This document shows positions 27,263-37,033 of a stretch of DNA of 64,000 bases, in pieces. How positions within the stretch are numbered: the stretch's first letter is position 1; every line of letters begins with the position of its first letter. The stretch covers positions 124,001 through 188,000 of the forward strand of contig NZ_JACOGF010000006.1 in the NCBI RefSeq assembly GCF_014284335.1, read 5' to 3'. Source of the stretch: Undibacterium hunanense. Lineage in GTDB: Bacteria > Pseudomonadota > Gammaproteobacteria > Burkholderiales > Burkholderiaceae_D. The notes beneath the pieces were generated by a model that did not search any database, was not told the origin of the DNA, and worked only from the letters and a program-made list of their open reading frames with translations. The position numbers were made by a program, and so were the translations under genes.

Positions 27263-28585
27263 TCAGGAAAAGGGGAACAACTTCCTGATACGGTTGGATG
27301 CCATCATACTTGATGCGGCCTTCAAGCATGACACACAGCGCGTTTCTTTCTCAGCGGCTTGAGCAGGCCCGGCAGCGACCACGGGCAAGGATGCCCTGGC
27401 ACGGGTGCCGGCGTAATACAGCACGACACCCATCAGGGCAGCCGCAATCAGGGTCCAGAACATGACAGCACTCCGGAAATGCGCCAGCAAGAAACCGCAC
27501 ACCACCGGGCTGAAAGCTGCCCCAAAAGTCGCCAGGCTTTGCGCTCCATAATAACTGCCACGCTTGTCGGCGGGTGCGATCATGTCGATAAACAGGTATT
27601 CGCAGGGAATCACGATCACTTCACCCAAAGTGAAAGCCAGCGTCGCCATCACCCAGGATATAACACTGTCGGCCTGCATAAAGCCCAGCAAACCCAGCGC
27701 ATACAGCGAAACCCCCAGCGTCACCCAGCGAAACAGGTATTTTTGCTGCATGAGTTTACCAACCGGATATTGCAAGGCCACGACAGTGACCGCATTGGTG
27801 ATCAGGATGTAAGGAATCAGTTTTGCTGTGGCTTGCGTACCCCTGCTCAGTATCAGGTATTGCGACAGGTAGCCGGATACAAAACGACCAAACACAAACG
27901 ATGTCAGGACACTGCCCAGTGTGAAGAAAATCAGACGTCTGTCACTCTTCAGGCTGGTCAGGGTACTGCCAAAGCCGGGCTTCAGCCCGGTATCGGCAAC
28001 TGCCGGTACCGTAGCGGGTGGTTGGGTGATGTTGTCTCTGGCCTGATACCCCACTATTTGCGAAGCCATCAATGAAAATATGGCAGATATCATCAAGGGT
28101 GCAGCCACCTGATACGCAAACAGCCAGGCGCCCCATACCGGACCAATGGCAAACGCCATGTTGATCAGCATGTAGTTCATGGAAAACGCACGTGGCCTTT
28201 GGTCTGGCGGCAGCAAATCTGCCAGCATGGCCTTCAGCGCGATACTGCGCAAGGTCAGCGCCGATTCAATACAGGCTAGTGCCAGCAAGGCCGCCAGCGC
28301 AAAGGCCGATACCGTCACCAGCAGCGAACACAGGGCCACGGCGATGCAGGCAAACATCATCAGACGGCGCTTGTCGAGACGATCTGTCAGATAGCCCGCA
28401 TACAGACCAAACAGCGTGGAAAAGAAAATGCTGCCGCCCATTATCCAGCCTACGGCCTGCTGATCCAGCCCCAGACTGTCTGACAGATACAGGGCCATGA
28501 AGGGCAGCGCCACCGCTCGCCCCATGACAAAGACAAAAGAACTCAACAAGAGCCGGATCACTGTCGATGGGAAGCGCTTCATCAT
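27263..28585 (-). CDS. MFS transporter, MdtH-like
   Basis: A 440-residue 12-segment MFS protein. It starts MMKRFPSTVIRLLLSSFVFVMGRAVALPFMALYLSD, with motif A GYLTDRLDKRRLMMF and CEYLFIDMIAPADKRGSYYGAQSLA in the second half, all features of the MdtH-like efflux group. AAGGAT precedes the double ATG. The C-terminal 40 residues form a basic cytoplasmic tail. It is divergent from the SgrR-like regulator gene across a 115-base gap, so the regulator probably controls it. The substrate is unknown; a sugar or sugar phosphate is possible by analogy with SgrR-SetA. Confidence 0.85.
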   Translation of the reverse strand: MMKRFPSTVIRLLLSSFVFVMGRAVALPFMALYLSDSLGLDQQAVGWIMGGSIFFSTLFGLYAGYLTDRLDKRRLMMFACIAVALCSLLVTVSAFALAALLALACIESALTLRSIALKAMLADLLPPDQRPRAFSMNYMLINMAFAIGPVWGAWLFAYQVAAPLMISAIFSLMASQIVGYQARDNITQPPATVPAVADTGLKPGFGSTLTSLKSDRRLIFFTLGSVLTSFVFGRFVSGYLSQYLILSRGTQATAKLIPYILITNAVTVVALQYPVGKLMQQKYLFRWVTLGVSLYALGLLGFMQADSVISWVMATLAFTLGEVIVIPCEYLFIDMIAPADKRGSYYGAQSLATFGAAFSPVVCGFLLAHFRSAVMFWTLIAAALMGVVLYYAGTRARASLPVVAAGPAQAAEKETRCVSCLKAASSMMASNRIRKLFPFS

Positions 28586-28700
28586 TATCCTTGTTCATCA
28601 ATCTTTGTATAAATGGGCAAACCTGGCATTGAAAATCCTCGCGCACGGCATGGATGATTCTCGCTCTTTGCAAGTATCCAGAAAAAAGCAGAAAGGAAAA

Positions 28701-30419
28701 ATGGATATAATTGAGAAAAAAATTTCCCCTTTTATGAAACTTCTCGACCAGTACCGGCGTCTCTACACTTTCTTGCAAGGCCAGACGCAACAACCAGGTC
28801 TGCCCAGCCTGGCGCAGGCCATGCATTGCAGTGAACGCAACATGCGCAACCTGCTGGCAAAAATGCAGCAACAGGGCTGGCTGCACTGGCAGGCGGGGCG
28901 CGGGCGTGGTAATCATTCACAACTGGATTTTCTACAGACACCCGATACGCTCGCGCTTGATCATCTGTCCCATCTGCTGGCACGCGGAGATCTGGAACAG
29001 GCCTTTGCCAGCCTGGAAGATGGACAGCGCCAGCAACTGGCAATGCGCCTGCCGGAATACCTGGGTGTACCTGATGCCGCTTGCCGCAGCCTGCGCATGC
29101 CGCTGTTTCGCAAGGTGGAAAGCCTGGACCCGCTGAAGGTATACGGACGCCTGGAAGCGCATCTGGTACGTCAGATTTTTTCACGCCTGACCACATTCGA
29201 TCATCAACAAAATGCATTGATGCCTGCGATTGCCCATCATTGGGAAAGTGAGAAAAATGCCACCGTCTGGCATTTCTGGCTACGCCCTGGCCTGAGCTTT
29301 CATGACGGCATGGAATTGGGTGTAGATGATGTGAAAGCCAGCTTTTTACGCCTGCGGGATGAGTCGGCAATTTATCAACGTCTGTACCGTCATTTGCAGC
29401 ATGTCGAGACTGGCCCCAGTCGGCGCGTGAGTTTTTATCTGGAACACCCCGATCAGCTCTGGCCACATTGTCTGGCCACTGCCAATTCTTCCATCGTGCC
29501 ACGTCATCGCAACACCGACTTTGAACGCTTTCCGGTGGGCAGCGGTGCATTTCGCGTGATACGAAACAATACCTATCAACTGACCTTGCAGGCGTTCAAG
29601 GATTATTATCGCGAGCGCCCCTTGCTGGATGAAATTGATTTGTGGATGCTGCCGCCGCCATCCGGCCCGTCCGGATTTGATTTGCAGTTTGGTTATGCCA
29701 ATGAAGACTGCACAAAAAAGCAAACCGTCGCCGGTGCGGAATCAGGCTGCACCTATATTATTTGCAACCCCTGCCGCAATGCTTTTAAAACGGTGGAACA
29801 AAGACTGGCTTTGGCGGACTGGCTGGCACCTGAGATGCTGATTGACCCGAATGAACGCAGCAGAAAAGCAGCATCAGGCTTGCTGGCAATCTGGAAACAC
29901 CGCGTCGCGAAAAAGACCAGATGCAGCAGCTTTAAAGCTGGCTGCAAATTGCGCATGGTCAGTGGCCAGACCCAGGAAATGCTGAGCCTTGCAGCGACCA
30001 TCAAGCAAAGGCTGGAAGCAGGCGGGGTCACCGTCATCTGGACCAGCCTGCCGTTTGATCAACTGCTGGCCCGTGACTGGATGAAAGACGCCGACCTGGT
30101 GGTCACCCGTGAAGTCATGCATGATGATCAGGATTTTGGTTGCTATGAATGGTTTGCCGCCGACAGTGTGTTCCGCCGCTGGATGCCGGACGCCGCCCTA
30201 AAGCACATCGATCTTGATCTGATGAAAATCAAGACACTGCCAGACAGCAAGCGCCGCATGCTGGCGTATGCCCGCATAGGAAAACGCCTGGTACAAGAAG
30301 GCTGGCTGATCCCTATTTCACACGAAAACCAGCAAGTCAGCATCGCCCCACATGTGGCCGGTGTCAGGATGACGCCATTTGGTTTTGTTTCTTTCGATGA
30401 AATGTGGCTGAAGCACTGA
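28701..30419 (+). CDS. SgrR-like transcriptional regulator (HTH + solute-binding domain)
   Basis: A 572-residue cytoplasmic regulator. The N-terminal SgrR_N winged helix-turn-helix is seen as YTFLQGQTQQPGLPSLAQAMHCSERNMRNLLAKMQQQGWLHWQAGRGRGNHSQL. From about residue 120 on it resembles extracellular solute-binding protein family 5 (PALMPAIAHHWESEKNATVWHFWLRPGLSFHDGMELGVDDVKASFLRL). Lack of a signal peptide fits intracellular ligand sensing. I chose the ATG at 28701 because AAAGGAAAA lies immediately upstream; the frame is open back to 28497. It is divergent from the MFS exporter gene. The ligand is unknown. Confidence 0.85.
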   Translation: MDIIEKKISPFMKLLDQYRRLYTFLQGQTQQPGLPSLAQAMHCSERNMRNLLAKMQQQGWLHWQAGRGRGNHSQLDFLQTPDTLALDHLSHLLARGDLEQAFASLEDGQRQQLAMRLPEYLGVPDAACRSLRMPLFRKVESLDPLKVYGRLEAHLVRQIFSRLTTFDHQQNALMPAIAHHWESEKNATVWHFWLRPGLSFHDGMELGVDDVKASFLRLRDESAIYQRLYRHLQHVETGPSRRVSFYLEHPDQLWPHCLATANSSIVPRHRNTDFERFPVGSGAFRVIRNNTYQLTLQAFKDYYRERPLLDEIDLWMLPPPSGPSGFDLQFGYANEDCTKKQTVAGAESGCTYIICNPCRNAFKTVEQRLALADWLAPEMLIDPNERSRKAASGLLAIWKHRVAKKTRCSSFKAGCKLRMVSGQTQEMLSLAATIKQRLEAGGVTVIWTSLPFDQLLARDWMKDADLVVTREVMHDDQDFGCYEWFAADSVFRRWMPDAALKHIDLDLMKIKTLPDSKRRMLAYARIGKRLVQEGWLIPISHENQQVSIAPHVAGVRMTPFGFVSFDEMWLKH

Positions 30420-30422
30420 ATA

Positions 30423-30541
30423 GCACCACCACGCCACCACGATCTCAGTATAGGGATTGTGGTGGTGTACGGAAAAAATTCTAAAAAAAAGCAGTAAAAA
30501 ACAGGTACAAGTATCTTCAGTAAAAACTGAAGTTTTTACTG
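30423..30541. terminator. Convergent terminator region with two overlapping hairpins
   Basis: Between the SgrR-like gene and the GH30 gene. CTTCAGT-AAAA-ACTGAAG (30515-30532) is followed by TTTTT and would stop plus-strand transcription. The overlapping perfect 10-bp palindrome CAGTAAAAAC-TGAA-GTTTTTACTG (30518-30541) is an alternative fold reaching across the GH30 stop codon. An additional CACCACCAC/GTGGTGGTG pair lies at 30424-30470. Confidence 0.55.
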
Positions 30542-31774
30542 ACTCACAAACGTATTAACGCTGCCCGGATCAATATAAGCGGTAGCCAGACCGCTGGTGA
30601 CCGTATATTGACCAGCGTATTCATTATTGAAGCTGGACGATGTTCTGTATTTCACGAAAGCAGTTGCGCTTCCTGAACTTGCTGCACTCAATTGCAGTTT
30701 GACCTGTCTTTGTGACGTACCGTTATTGATCGCCACCACCACAATTTTTCCGCTGCTGTTTTTGTAGGCCGTGATGAACACATCCGCATAAGGTTTTTCA
30801 GTTGCGGCAATACGCGTGTAGCCAGGGCGCACATATTTTGCGTATTGCGACATGATATAACCACGCTTGCTGACATTACCATCTTCAGTGATCAGACCAT
30901 ACGAACGGCGGATATACCACCACACATAAGCACTGTAGTTGGCAACCATACTGTTATGTAATTCCAGCGCGGCGGGCATGGCCTTGGTCCAGTCATTGGC
31001 GTCAGAATTGTCGGTGAAATGCTCGGTCATCCACAGCTCTTTTCCCTTGCTGCGTGCGAGCGGATAATCACTGGGGCTGACACCGTACAGATGGCCCGCA
31101 ACAATATCAAATTGCGGTGCTGCGTTGACATCGTTGAGTATCGGGTCTGCCAGGGTTTTACTGAAATTGAGAGACTCTGGCGTCATGACTTTCAGCGAGC
31201 CAAAGCGTGAACCCTGCGCCTTCAGGAAATTAATGAATTCGGTCGAGTTCCATTGACAGCCTTCATATGTGGGATCCCAGTCCGGTTCATTCTGAACAGA
31301 AATTCCATATAAGGCGGCGTTACTCGTTTCCATATAAGAGGCAAAGTTCAGCAGGTGCGTCGCATAATCAGGATAGTAGGTCGGTGACAGCCTGCCCGAT
31401 ACAAGATTATTATTGGTCTTCATATAGGCAGGCGGTGACCAGGGTGTCGCAAACAGGGTCACACCTTTGGCCTTGGCCAACTGGGCTGTGGGCACCTGCC
31501 TTTGCCAGTTGCTGTTGGAAGGGTCGATCCGCATGCGCATGATCGATAAACCGATCTGCCCGCTACCGTTACCAAAAGCACTGTCCACCTGGGCGCTGGT
31601 TAAATCGTCTATCCACCCGGCGCCATTAAAGCCACCAAATCCGCGCATGGTTTGATAACTGGTATTGGGATTGATATCTACGGCTTGCGCAAGGGCATTG
31701 GCGCTGAACAGGATCAGGAACAGGTTCGCCAGAAGGCTGAAACAAGTTCGTTTCAATGATAAAAACGTATACAT
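30536..31774 (-). CDS. xynC: GH30 glucuronoxylanase
   Basis: A secreted endo-xylanase of glycoside hydrolase family 30 subfamily 8. The 412 residues have a signal peptide ending SANALAQA. The (beta/alpha)8 domain starts DINPNTSYQTMRGFGGFNGAGW; the acid/base is Glu163 (ISVQNEPDW) and the nucleophile Glu251 (LWMTEHF). The segment WWYIRRSYGLITEDGNVSKRGYIMSQYAKYVRPGY carries the Arg that in characterised XynC enzymes contacts the glucuronic acid branch. The side beta-domain follows to the C-terminus. No carbohydrate-binding module. GGAGA lies upstream of the ATG. The gene stands alone. Confidence 0.92.
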   Translation of the reverse strand: MYTFLSLKRTCFSLLANLFLILFSANALAQAVDINPNTSYQTMRGFGGFNGAGWIDDLTSAQVDSAFGNGSGQIGLSIMRMRIDPSNSNWQRQVPTAQLAKAKGVTLFATPWSPPAYMKTNNNLVSGRLSPTYYPDYATHLLNFASYMETSNAALYGISVQNEPDWDPTYEGCQWNSTEFINFLKAQGSRFGSLKVMTPESLNFSKTLADPILNDVNAAPQFDIVAGHLYGVSPSDYPLARSKGKELWMTEHFTDNSDANDWTKAMPAALELHNSMVANYSAYVWWYIRRSYGLITEDGNVSKRGYIMSQYAKYVRPGYTRIAATEKPYADVFITAYKNSSGKIVVVAINNGTSQRQVKLQLSAASSGSATAFVKYRTSSSFNNEYAGQYTVTSGLATAYIDPGSVNTFVSQ

Positions 31775-32086
31775 AAGAAGTCTCCATATTAAGTTTATTT
31801 TGAAATAACACTTTTAATACAGGTAGTCTTCCCCAGCATCGGGTCAAACTACAGCTTCCCATTCCAGTGACGGCCGGATTATTTTTCCAGCTCAAAATAC
31901 CGAATTTACCTAACCGCGGATATTATCTGAATAACAGTCATAGTACAACTTGGCGCCTGTTATCAGCGCATGTCGGGTGATAAGCAGGCATACAAGGATG
32001 CAATGCAGCTGGGGCGGTTTTGCGTAAGTCCCGGCTTTATACGGTAAGATGCTGGTCCGCATTCTTATTCGATTTGGCAGTCCCGC
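31775..32086. other. Intergenic region between xynC and the MATE gene
   Basis: About 310 bases between two divergent genes. Nothing clearly coding is seen. AT-rich stretches near 31785-31830 probably hold the xynC promoter. No recognisable regulator site. Confidence 0.4.
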
Positions 32087-33460
32087 ATGAAAACCCGTAT
32101 CCGCACCGAAGCCGCCGCTCTCTGGAATATTGCCTGGCCTGTCCTGATAGGCCAGCTTGCGACCGTGGGTATGGGTGTGGCTGACGTGGCCATGACTGGC
32201 CATCTGAGTGCGGATGACCTGGCTTCGGTTTCGCTGGGGGCGAATGTCTGGGCCATCATATTGGTGACTGTCATGGGTATCATGATGGCTGTCAACACGG
32301 TGATTGCGCATGAAGTCGGCGCCGAAAATCATGAGCGCGTACCACATATGGTGCGTCAGTCTTTATGGCTGGGCCTGGGTGTAGGCCTGATCGCCTGCCT
32401 GCTGCTGAATATTTCCACCCTGATTTTTAATTACCTGCAACTGGATGACGCCATCAATGCCAAGGCATCGCAATTCGTGCATGTCATCAGTATCGGCATG
32501 CCAGCCTTTGCCATGTACCGCGCGCTGTATGGTTACACCACCAGCCTGAACCAGACCAAGCCGGTAATGATGATTGCACTGGGCGGCCTGTCTTTTAACA
32601 TCGTGGTTAACTGGCTGTTCATTTATGGTCACCTGGGTTTCCCGAAACTGGGTTCTACCGGCTGCGCACTGGCGACTGGCGTCGGGCTGTGGCTGATGCT
32701 AGGCGCGATGGTGTTCTGGATGCGTCGCTCTACGGTGTATCACAGCACCTTCCCCTTCACCCATTTTGAAGCGCCCAACTGGACAGAGATACGTTCCACC
32801 CTGCGACTGGGGCTTCCGATAGGCATCACCTATTTTGCCGAGGTGTCGGCCTTTGGCGCAGTCGGCCTGCTGATCGCCCGTTTTGGTGTGGTGCCGGTTT
32901 CTGCCAACCAGATTGCACTGAATTTTTCTTCGCTGGTGTTCATGGTGCCGATGAGCCTGGGTATCGCCCTGACCACCCGTGTCGGTCAGGCTCTGGGTGA
33001 AGGTGATGCCGTGCGGGCACGCTTTGTGTCCTGGGTAGGTTTTGCCCTGTCCATGGGGTTTGCCGTGCTGTCTGCGCTGGGCATCATGTTGATGCGTGAC
33101 CAGATTGCCGCCGCTTATACATCAGATCTGGCGGTGCAGGCACTGGCATCAGAGCTGTTGTTGTATGCAGCAATTTTCCAGTTGTCGGATGCTGCACAGG
33201 TAACGGCTTCGTGCGCCATACGCGGCTACAAGGTGACGCGCACTCCCATGCTGATACACCTCATGGCGTTTTACGGCTTTGCATTGCCGCTGGGTTGCCT
33301 GCTGGGCCTGGCACCAGAATGGATGCCGTGGCATCCACAACAGGCGATGGAAGCACGCGGCTTCTGGATAGGCCTGGTACTGGGCCTGACCGTTGCCGGC
33401 GTCCTGCTGACTCTGTTCCTGCAACGCCTTAGCACCAGACGTATCCGGCAAACTGCCTGA
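32087..33460 (+). CDS. MATE family multidrug efflux transporter
   Basis: A 457-residue, 12-segment cation-coupled exporter of the NorM group. It begins TEAAALWNIAWPVLIGQLATVGMGVADVAMTGHLSADDLASVSLGANVW, the typical first two helices. The pseudo-repeat starts again near WTEIRSTLRLGLPIGITYFAEVSAFGAVGLLIARFGVVPVSANQIALNFSSLVFMVPMSLGIALTTRVGQALGEGD. The ribosome binding site before the ATG is weak. Substrates are unknown. Confidence 0.92.
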   Translation: MKTRIRTEAAALWNIAWPVLIGQLATVGMGVADVAMTGHLSADDLASVSLGANVWAIILVTVMGIMMAVNTVIAHEVGAENHERVPHMVRQSLWLGLGVGLIACLLLNISTLIFNYLQLDDAINAKASQFVHVISIGMPAFAMYRALYGYTTSLNQTKPVMMIALGGLSFNIVVNWLFIYGHLGFPKLGSTGCALATGVGLWLMLGAMVFWMRRSTVYHSTFPFTHFEAPNWTEIRSTLRLGLPIGITYFAEVSAFGAVGLLIARFGVVPVSANQIALNFSSLVFMVPMSLGIALTTRVGQALGEGDAVRARFVSWVGFALSMGFAVLSALGIMLMRDQIAAAYTSDLAVQALASELLLYAAIFQLSDAAQVTASCAIRGYKVTRTPMLIHLMAFYGFALPLGCLLGLAPEWMPWHPQQAMEARGFWIGLVLGLTVAGVLLTLFLQRLSTRRIRQTA

Positions 33461-33485
33461 GCCATAGTCCAGGACTTCAGGCATA

Positions 33486-34280
33486 TCAGCTCAGTTGTTG
33501 ATACAGGCTGGTAATGCCATCCATGGTACTGAGGATTCTTTCGCTGGTCGTGGCCACATTGACGGCATATTGACGTGCATTTTTTGGTTCTGCGATCTGC
33601 CGCAAGGCATCGTCAAAAAACAGCCATTGCTGTTGTGCCAGGGCCAGTTCATCGCGGATGCGCGAGGTATTCGACGATGAGGCCTGCAAGGTCGCCATGC
33701 CAGCCACAAAATCTTTGCGTGCCGCATCCAGCTTGACCATGACATCAGGCGGTGCCACTCCCCATTGCTGTGCCTGGTAAAACTTGGCCATTCTTTGCGA
33801 CAGCATGCGCTGCCGGCCAGACACATTCACCAGTTGCCCCATGACCGTGCCAGAAAAGGCTTCCAGCTGCACGGTCGCCTTGTTCGCCAGGCTAAGCACA
33901 TCTTCATTGAGCACCATGACGAGTCTGGCATCTTGCTGATTAGGGGCTTTTTCCAGCAACACCTTTTTATACAGCAGCCAGTTTTTTTCCACTTCTGCCA
34001 GCATTTGCCGGTTATCAGGGGTGGGCGCAAAGGTTTTCAGTTCCCCCAGTTGTTTCTCGAAACTGGCCATGGATGTATCGAGTATCTTTTTTGACTGCTC
34101 GACCTCGATCCCCTGTCCCAGTTGCAGGTAGGCTTTGGCCAGACGCTGCGACAGCATGCGTTGCTTGCCCGACTTGTTGATGGCTTCGTTCAGGTTGATG
34201 ACCTGCGCAATGGCATAGGTAATGACTGCCAGATTGCCCACAGCCAATGCGCTTTTGCCTATAAATCCACGTCTGTCCAT
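33486..34280 (-). CDS. Exported protein with two PilJ-type sensor (type IV pili MCP N-terminal) domains
   Basis: A 264-residue protein with a Tat-like start, MDRRGFIGKSALAVGNLAVITYAIA, suggesting twin-arginine export or anchoring. Two PilJ/NarX-type modules follow, each with the same core: NKSGKQRMLSQRLAKAYLQLG near residue 33 and NVSGRQRMLSQRMAKFYQAQQ near 156. No kinase, methyl-accepting or other signalling domain is attached, so it is a stand-alone ligand-binding protein. The ATG at 34280 has AGGAG seven bases upstream; an ATG six codons earlier would place that ribosome binding site inside the gene. Ligand unknown; nitrate/nitrite sensing is a family possibility. Confidence 0.8.
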   Translation of the reverse strand: MDRRGFIGKSALAVGNLAVITYAIAQVINLNEAINKSGKQRMLSQRLAKAYLQLGQGIEVEQSKKILDTSMASFEKQLGELKTFAPTPDNRQMLAEVEKNWLLYKKVLLEKAPNQQDARLVMVLNEDVLSLANKATVQLEAFSGTVMGQLVNVSGRQRMLSQRMAKFYQAQQWGVAPPDVMVKLDAARKDFVAGMATLQASSSNTSRIRDELALAQQQWLFFDDALRQIAEPKNARQYAVNVATTSERILSTMDGITSLYQQLS

Positions 34281-34523
34281 ATTGTTGCTCCTGTACATTT
34301 GTTGGTTTCATATGGCTTATAGCAAATTTCATACCTGTTATTTTGATAAAAATCGCCTCAAAATATGGCAGACCTGCCTGTTTCCTGTCTAAAACAGGGC
34401 AGTGATGCGGTGATGGCGATGCAGCACTTCCTTCTATTTCGGGGTATTCGCTGCGGAATCAGTCAGCAAGACCGCCAGTTCCGGTAAAATAGCGGGTTAA
34501 TCAAATCCAACTGGCAAAACATC

Positions 34524-35615
34524 ATGAGTCTCAAATGCGGCATCGTCGGCCTGCCTAACGTCGGCAAATCCACACTGTTCAATGCGCTGACCAAAGCGGG
34601 CATACCGGCAGAAAATTATCCTTTCTGCACGATAGAACCGAATGTGGGCGTCGTTGAAGTGCCTGATCCACGTCTGAAGCAATTGTCTGACATCGTCAAG
34701 CCTGAGCGCATCCAGAACGCCATCGTTGAATTTGTTGATATCGCTGGCCTGGTTGCCGGTGCATCCAAAGGTGAAGGCCTGGGCAATCAGTTCCTGGCAC
34801 ACATCCGCGAAACCGATGCCATCGTCAACGTGGTGCGCTGCTTTGAAGATGACAATGTGATCCACGTAGCCGGTAAAGTCAGCCCACTCGACGATATCGA
34901 AGTTATCCAGACCGAACTGGCACTGGCCGACATGGGTACGGTAGAAAAAGCCATCCATCGCGAAAACAAGAAAGCCCGCTCCGGTGACAAAGACGCAGCC
35001 AAACTGGTGGCCGTGCTGGAACGCATCATGCCAGCCCTGAACGATGCCAAGCCTGTGCGTGCACTGGGTCTGGATGCAGAAGAAATGCTGCTGATCAAGC
35101 CACTGTGCCTGATCACTGCCAAGCCAGCCATGTATGTGGCCAATGTCTCTGACAGCGGCTTTACCAATAACCCCTTGCTGGATCAGTTGACGACTTATGC
35201 GAATTCACAAAACGCCCCTATCGTGGCCATTTGTGCTTCCATAGAATCTGAAATCGCGGATCTGGATGACGCTGACAAAGCCGATTTCCTGGCTGACATG
35301 GGCATGCAGGAACCTGGCCTCGATCGACTGATACGCGCCGGTTTCAAACTGCTGGGCCTGCAGACTTACTTCACCGCCGGTGTCAAGGAAGTACGCGCCT
35401 GGACTATCCATGTAGGTGACACGGCACCGCAAGCAGCGGGCGTGATCCACACCGATTTTGAACGCGGCTTCATCCGCGCCCAGACCATCGCATTCGACGA
35501 TTACATCACTTACAAAGGTGAAACCGGCGCCAAGGAAGCAGGCAAGATGCGCGCCGAGGGTAAGGAATATGTGGTCAAGGATGGTGATGTGTTGAACTTC
35601 CTGTTCAACGTTTGA
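34524..35615 (+). CDS. ychF: Ribosome-associated ATPase/GTPase YchF
   Basis: Obg-family P-loop protein of 363 residues that binds ATP and ribosomes. The P-loop is [40 protein letters not shown], and the G3 motif is [25 protein letters not shown]. The NKxD-equivalent is replaced by the YchF-type NVSD region ([11 protein letters not shown]). A C-terminal TGS domain covers about 278-363 ([20 protein letters not shown]...). Standard length. Confidence 0.97.
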   Translation: MSLKCGIVGLPNVGKSTLFNALTKAGIPAENYPFCTIEPNVGVVEVPDPRLKQLSDIVKPERIQNAIVEFVDIAGLVAGASKGEGLGNQFLAHIRETDAIVNVVRCFEDDNVIHVAGKVSPLDDIEVIQTELALADMGTVEKAIHRENKKARSGDKDAAKLVAVLERIMPALNDAKPVRALGLDAEEMLLIKPLCLITAKPAMYVANVSDSGFTNNPLLDQLTTYANSQNAPIVAICASIESEIADLDDADKADFLADMGMQEPGLDRLIRAGFKLLGLQTYFTAGVKEVRAWTIHVGDTAPQAAGVIHTDFERGFIRAQTIAFDDYITYKGETGAKEAGKMRAEGKEYVVKDGDVLNFLFNV

Positions 35616-35661
35616 GCACAACGTCTGAACGAAGCTACATACGTTTTGCACATATGCCTGG

Positions 35662-35687
35662 AAAGCCGCGATATTCGCGGCTTTTTT
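35662..35687 (+). terminator. Intrinsic terminator after ychF
   Basis: AAAGCCGCG pairs with CGCGGCTTTTTT around a short ATATT loop, 47 bases after the ychF stop. Confidence 0.8.
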
Positions 35688-35793
35688 ATTTCTGCTGCAC
35701 CTAAGCTATAATAATTTTGACGTCACGATACACCCACTGCGGAGCAAATTTGCCTGACAAGAATCCCCACCACATCATCGATGCGAGTTTGAC

Positions 35794-36975
35794 ATGAATC
35801 TGGATGTCAGAACCATCATGCTAATGCTGAGCGGGATCAATCTTCTGGGTGCGGGGATGATGGCGCTCATCAGTTTTCATGCCGACAATGTCAGGGGTGC
35901 GCGCCAGTGGGCTCTGGGGCATTGTTGCATGTGTATCGGTATTTTTACCAGCACGCAAATGTCGCCGGAATGGCCCTTGCTGATTATCGCCGCCGTGCCG
36001 CTGATCACAGGCTGCGGCTTTGGTTTTATCTTCAACGGCATTCAAGCCTTCAAGGGAAAGCGCTGCAATTACTGGATCACCGCATGGCTGGGCTTGCAGA
36101 TGATGACGCAAAGCTTGTGGTTCGGTATTGTGCAAGATGACATCCGCACCGTGTTGATCGCTAATTCCCTGTTATTCAGTGGCATATTTGCGGCTGGTGC
36201 AATCAACCTGATGGTGAAAACCACGCAACCGCTGAAGACAGCCTATTGGCTGGCCGCCGGTTCTTTTGCCTTCATTGCGCTGATGAGCCTGCTCAGGGCA
36301 CTGAATCTTTTTCTGACACCTGCTCATGGAGTCGGCCTGTTCGCACAGGGCAATGTCAATCCCATCTTCCTGGTCCTTGGTGGTTTGTCACAACTGTCGA
36401 TCTCGCTATCGCTGGTGCTGTTGATCACCTTCCGCCTGGTCAGTGACTTGCGCGAACAGGCATCATATGACAGCCTGACCGGTGCCATGAACCGGCGCCG
36501 TTTCGAGGACGAATCCCGACGTTTGCTGGCACGTGCCATCCGCACCGGTGAGCCGCTGTCCATCATCATGATCGATGTGGATTTTTTCAAAAGGATTAAT
36601 GACCGCCATGGTCACCCTGCTGGCGATGAAGTCTTACGCCGTCTTTCCAAATTATTACAGGCAGTCATCCGCAGCGAGGATTGCCTGGCACGTTACGGTG
36701 GTGAAGAGTTTTGTATCTTGCTGGTAGGTACCCGTGAGCAGGGTGCCGCCCAGTTGGCAGAACGCGTGCGTCTGCTATATGCCGATCTGCGCATAGAATG
36801 GAAGAACGAAATCCTGCAAAGCACCTTGAGTGCCGGTGTTGCCGATTCATCGACGGTCGGCACTGATCTGTCGACCCTGGTTGGTGCCGCAGACCAGGCA
36901 CTGTACAGGGCAAAAAATGCAGGACGTAACTGCATCGCCCTGCATTCCATGAACAACCAGCCTCTGCCTTCCTGA
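35794..36975 (+). CDS. Membrane diguanylate cyclase (GGDEF)
   Basis: A 393-residue protein that makes cyclic-di-GMP. The first 210 residues contain about six hydrophobic segments. They are followed by a GGDEF domain: DSLTGAMNRRRFEDE, IDVDFFKRINDRHGHPAGDEVL and the active site ARYGGEEFCILL. It has no clear RxxD inhibitory site at the usual position five residues before GGEEF (there is SEDCLARYGGEEF). No other domain. The ribosome binding site is poor. It is located after ychF but separated from it by a terminator. Confidence 0.9.
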   Translation: MNLDVRTIMLMLSGINLLGAGMMALISFHADNVRGARQWALGHCCMCIGIFTSTQMSPEWPLLIIAAVPLITGCGFGFIFNGIQAFKGKRCNYWITAWLGLQMMTQSLWFGIVQDDIRTVLIANSLLFSGIFAAGAINLMVKTTQPLKTAYWLAAGSFAFIALMSLLRALNLFLTPAHGVGLFAQGNVNPIFLVLGGLSQLSISLSLVLLITFRLVSDLREQASYDSLTGAMNRRRFEDESRRLLARAIRTGEPLSIIMIDVDFFKRINDRHGHPAGDEVLRRLSKLLQAVIRSEDCLARYGGEEFCILLVGTREQGAAQLAERVRLLYADLRIEWKNEILQSTLSAGVADSSTVGTDLSTLVGAADQALYRAKNAGRNCIALHSMNNQPLPS

Positions 36976-37033
36976 TATCAGGAAAAATGTACGCGCGCTG
37001 ACAGTCGCGTTTTACCTCAAACAGATTTGCAGA

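Noticed and set aside
28732..29550. A 272-codon minus-strand frame antisense to the SgrR-like gene
   Set aside because: Composition (Ala, Gly, Arg, Cys) and lack of motifs show it is a shadow of the coding strand.
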